From NCBI GenBank assembly GCA_017995595.1, contig JAGOIO010000089.1, positions 1-5,925 on the forward strand: a stretch of 5,925 nt of DNA. Reading direction: 5' to 3'. Origin of the DNA: a bacterium. Lineage in GTDB: Bacteria > Cyanobacteriota > Vampirovibrionia > Gastranaerophilales > Gastranaerophilaceae. The notes beneath the pieces were generated by a model. The model was given only the letters and a program-made list of their open reading frames with translations. It made no database searches and had not been told where the DNA came from. This document shows, in pieces, positions 5,828 to 5,925 of this stretch; position 1 is the first letter of the stretch, and the number at the start of each line of letters is the position of its first letter. A program made the translations under genes and the position numbers.

Positions 5828-5911
5828 ATGAGAAAAACAACAATGACAATGATGATGAATATGATGCCAATGTACATGCAAGAGTTTTGCAGGTATTACT
5901 CGTTGTTGTGA
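5828..5911 (+). CDS. Methionine-rich micropeptide 2, 27 aa, apparent paralogue of peptide 1
   Basis: The frame runs from ATG to TGA at 5909-5911. It starts MRKTTMT, has the core MMMNMMPMYM (residues 8-17) and ends QEFCRYYSLL. Nine of 27 residues are Met and one is Cys. It aligns without gaps to peptide 1: Lys3, Met8-10, Met12-13, Glu19 and Tyr24 are shared, and Gly11 is replaced by Asn. DNA similarity is clear only around CAATGATGATG, so the pairing looks like an old duplication and not a recent copy. It has a weak ribosome binding site and no promoter visible between the terminator and its ATG. If peptide 1 is a leader, this may be a second leader or the regulated product. The window ends 14 bases after its stop, so what follows is unknown. 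Coding status is less certain than for peptide 1. Confidence 0.5.
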   Translation: MRKTTMTMMMNMMPMYMQEFCRYYSLL

Positions 5912-5925
5912 AAAGATTTTAACCT

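Noticed and set aside
5816..5925. Long-range pairing of AGGTT (5816-5820) with AACCT (5921-5925) that could hide the peptide 2 ribosome binding site
   Set aside because: It is only 5 bp, and the window ends at the right arm. That arm may instead belong to a terminator or gene beyond the edge.

Overview
This AT-rich window has low-GC codon use, good Shine-Dalgarno sequences and sigma-70-like promoters. It looks like a bacterial chromosome segment, probably from an anaerobe or gut-type lineage. Candidates are a Gastranaerophilales (Melainabacteria)-like or a clostridial-type genome, but this is inferred only from composition and protein flavour and is not proven. No mobile element, tRNA, rRNA or CRISPR array was seen.

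Layout from left to right: (1) positions 1-1068 (+) hold the 3' part of a sensor histidine kinase whose 5' end lies outside the window. (2) A symmetric terminator at 1088-1117 separates it from a convergent 52-residue orphan protein at 1141-1299 (-), which is small and easily missed. (3) A leftward pair follows: an alpha/beta hydrolase (2520-3407, -) and, 33 bases downstream of it, tryptophanyl-tRNA synthetase trpS (1470-2486, -). The synthetase carries the four-cysteine spacing of the iron-sulfur form of the enzyme. (4) pyrF (orotidine 5'-phosphate decarboxylase) runs divergently at 3529-4275 (+) from its own extended -10 promoter and ends in a bidirectional terminator. (5) A YqhD/BDH-type iron/zinc alcohol dehydrogenase (4345-5499, -) is convergent to pyrF and has its own promoter and strong ribosome binding site.

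The most unusual part is the right end (5592-5925). Divergent from the alcohol dehydrogenase, a near-consensus promoter (TTGACA, 17 bases, TAGAAT) drives a 28-codon reading frame with a good ribosome binding site. Nine of its 28 residues are methionine and three are cysteine. A strong intrinsic terminator follows, and beyond it is a second 27-codon frame, also with nine methionines. The two peptides align without gaps through the same Met-Met-Met-(Gly/Asn)-Met-Met core at residues 8-13, so they look like a tandem paralogous pair of methionine-rich micropeptides. Possible roles include metal (copper) binding, a membrane micropeptide, or leader peptides sensing methionine supply. The sequence alone does not decide among these, and the window ends 14 bases after the second stop codon.

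The other genes are housekeeping or general metabolism (translation, pyrimidine synthesis, aldehyde/alcohol redox, signalling) and do not form one pathway.
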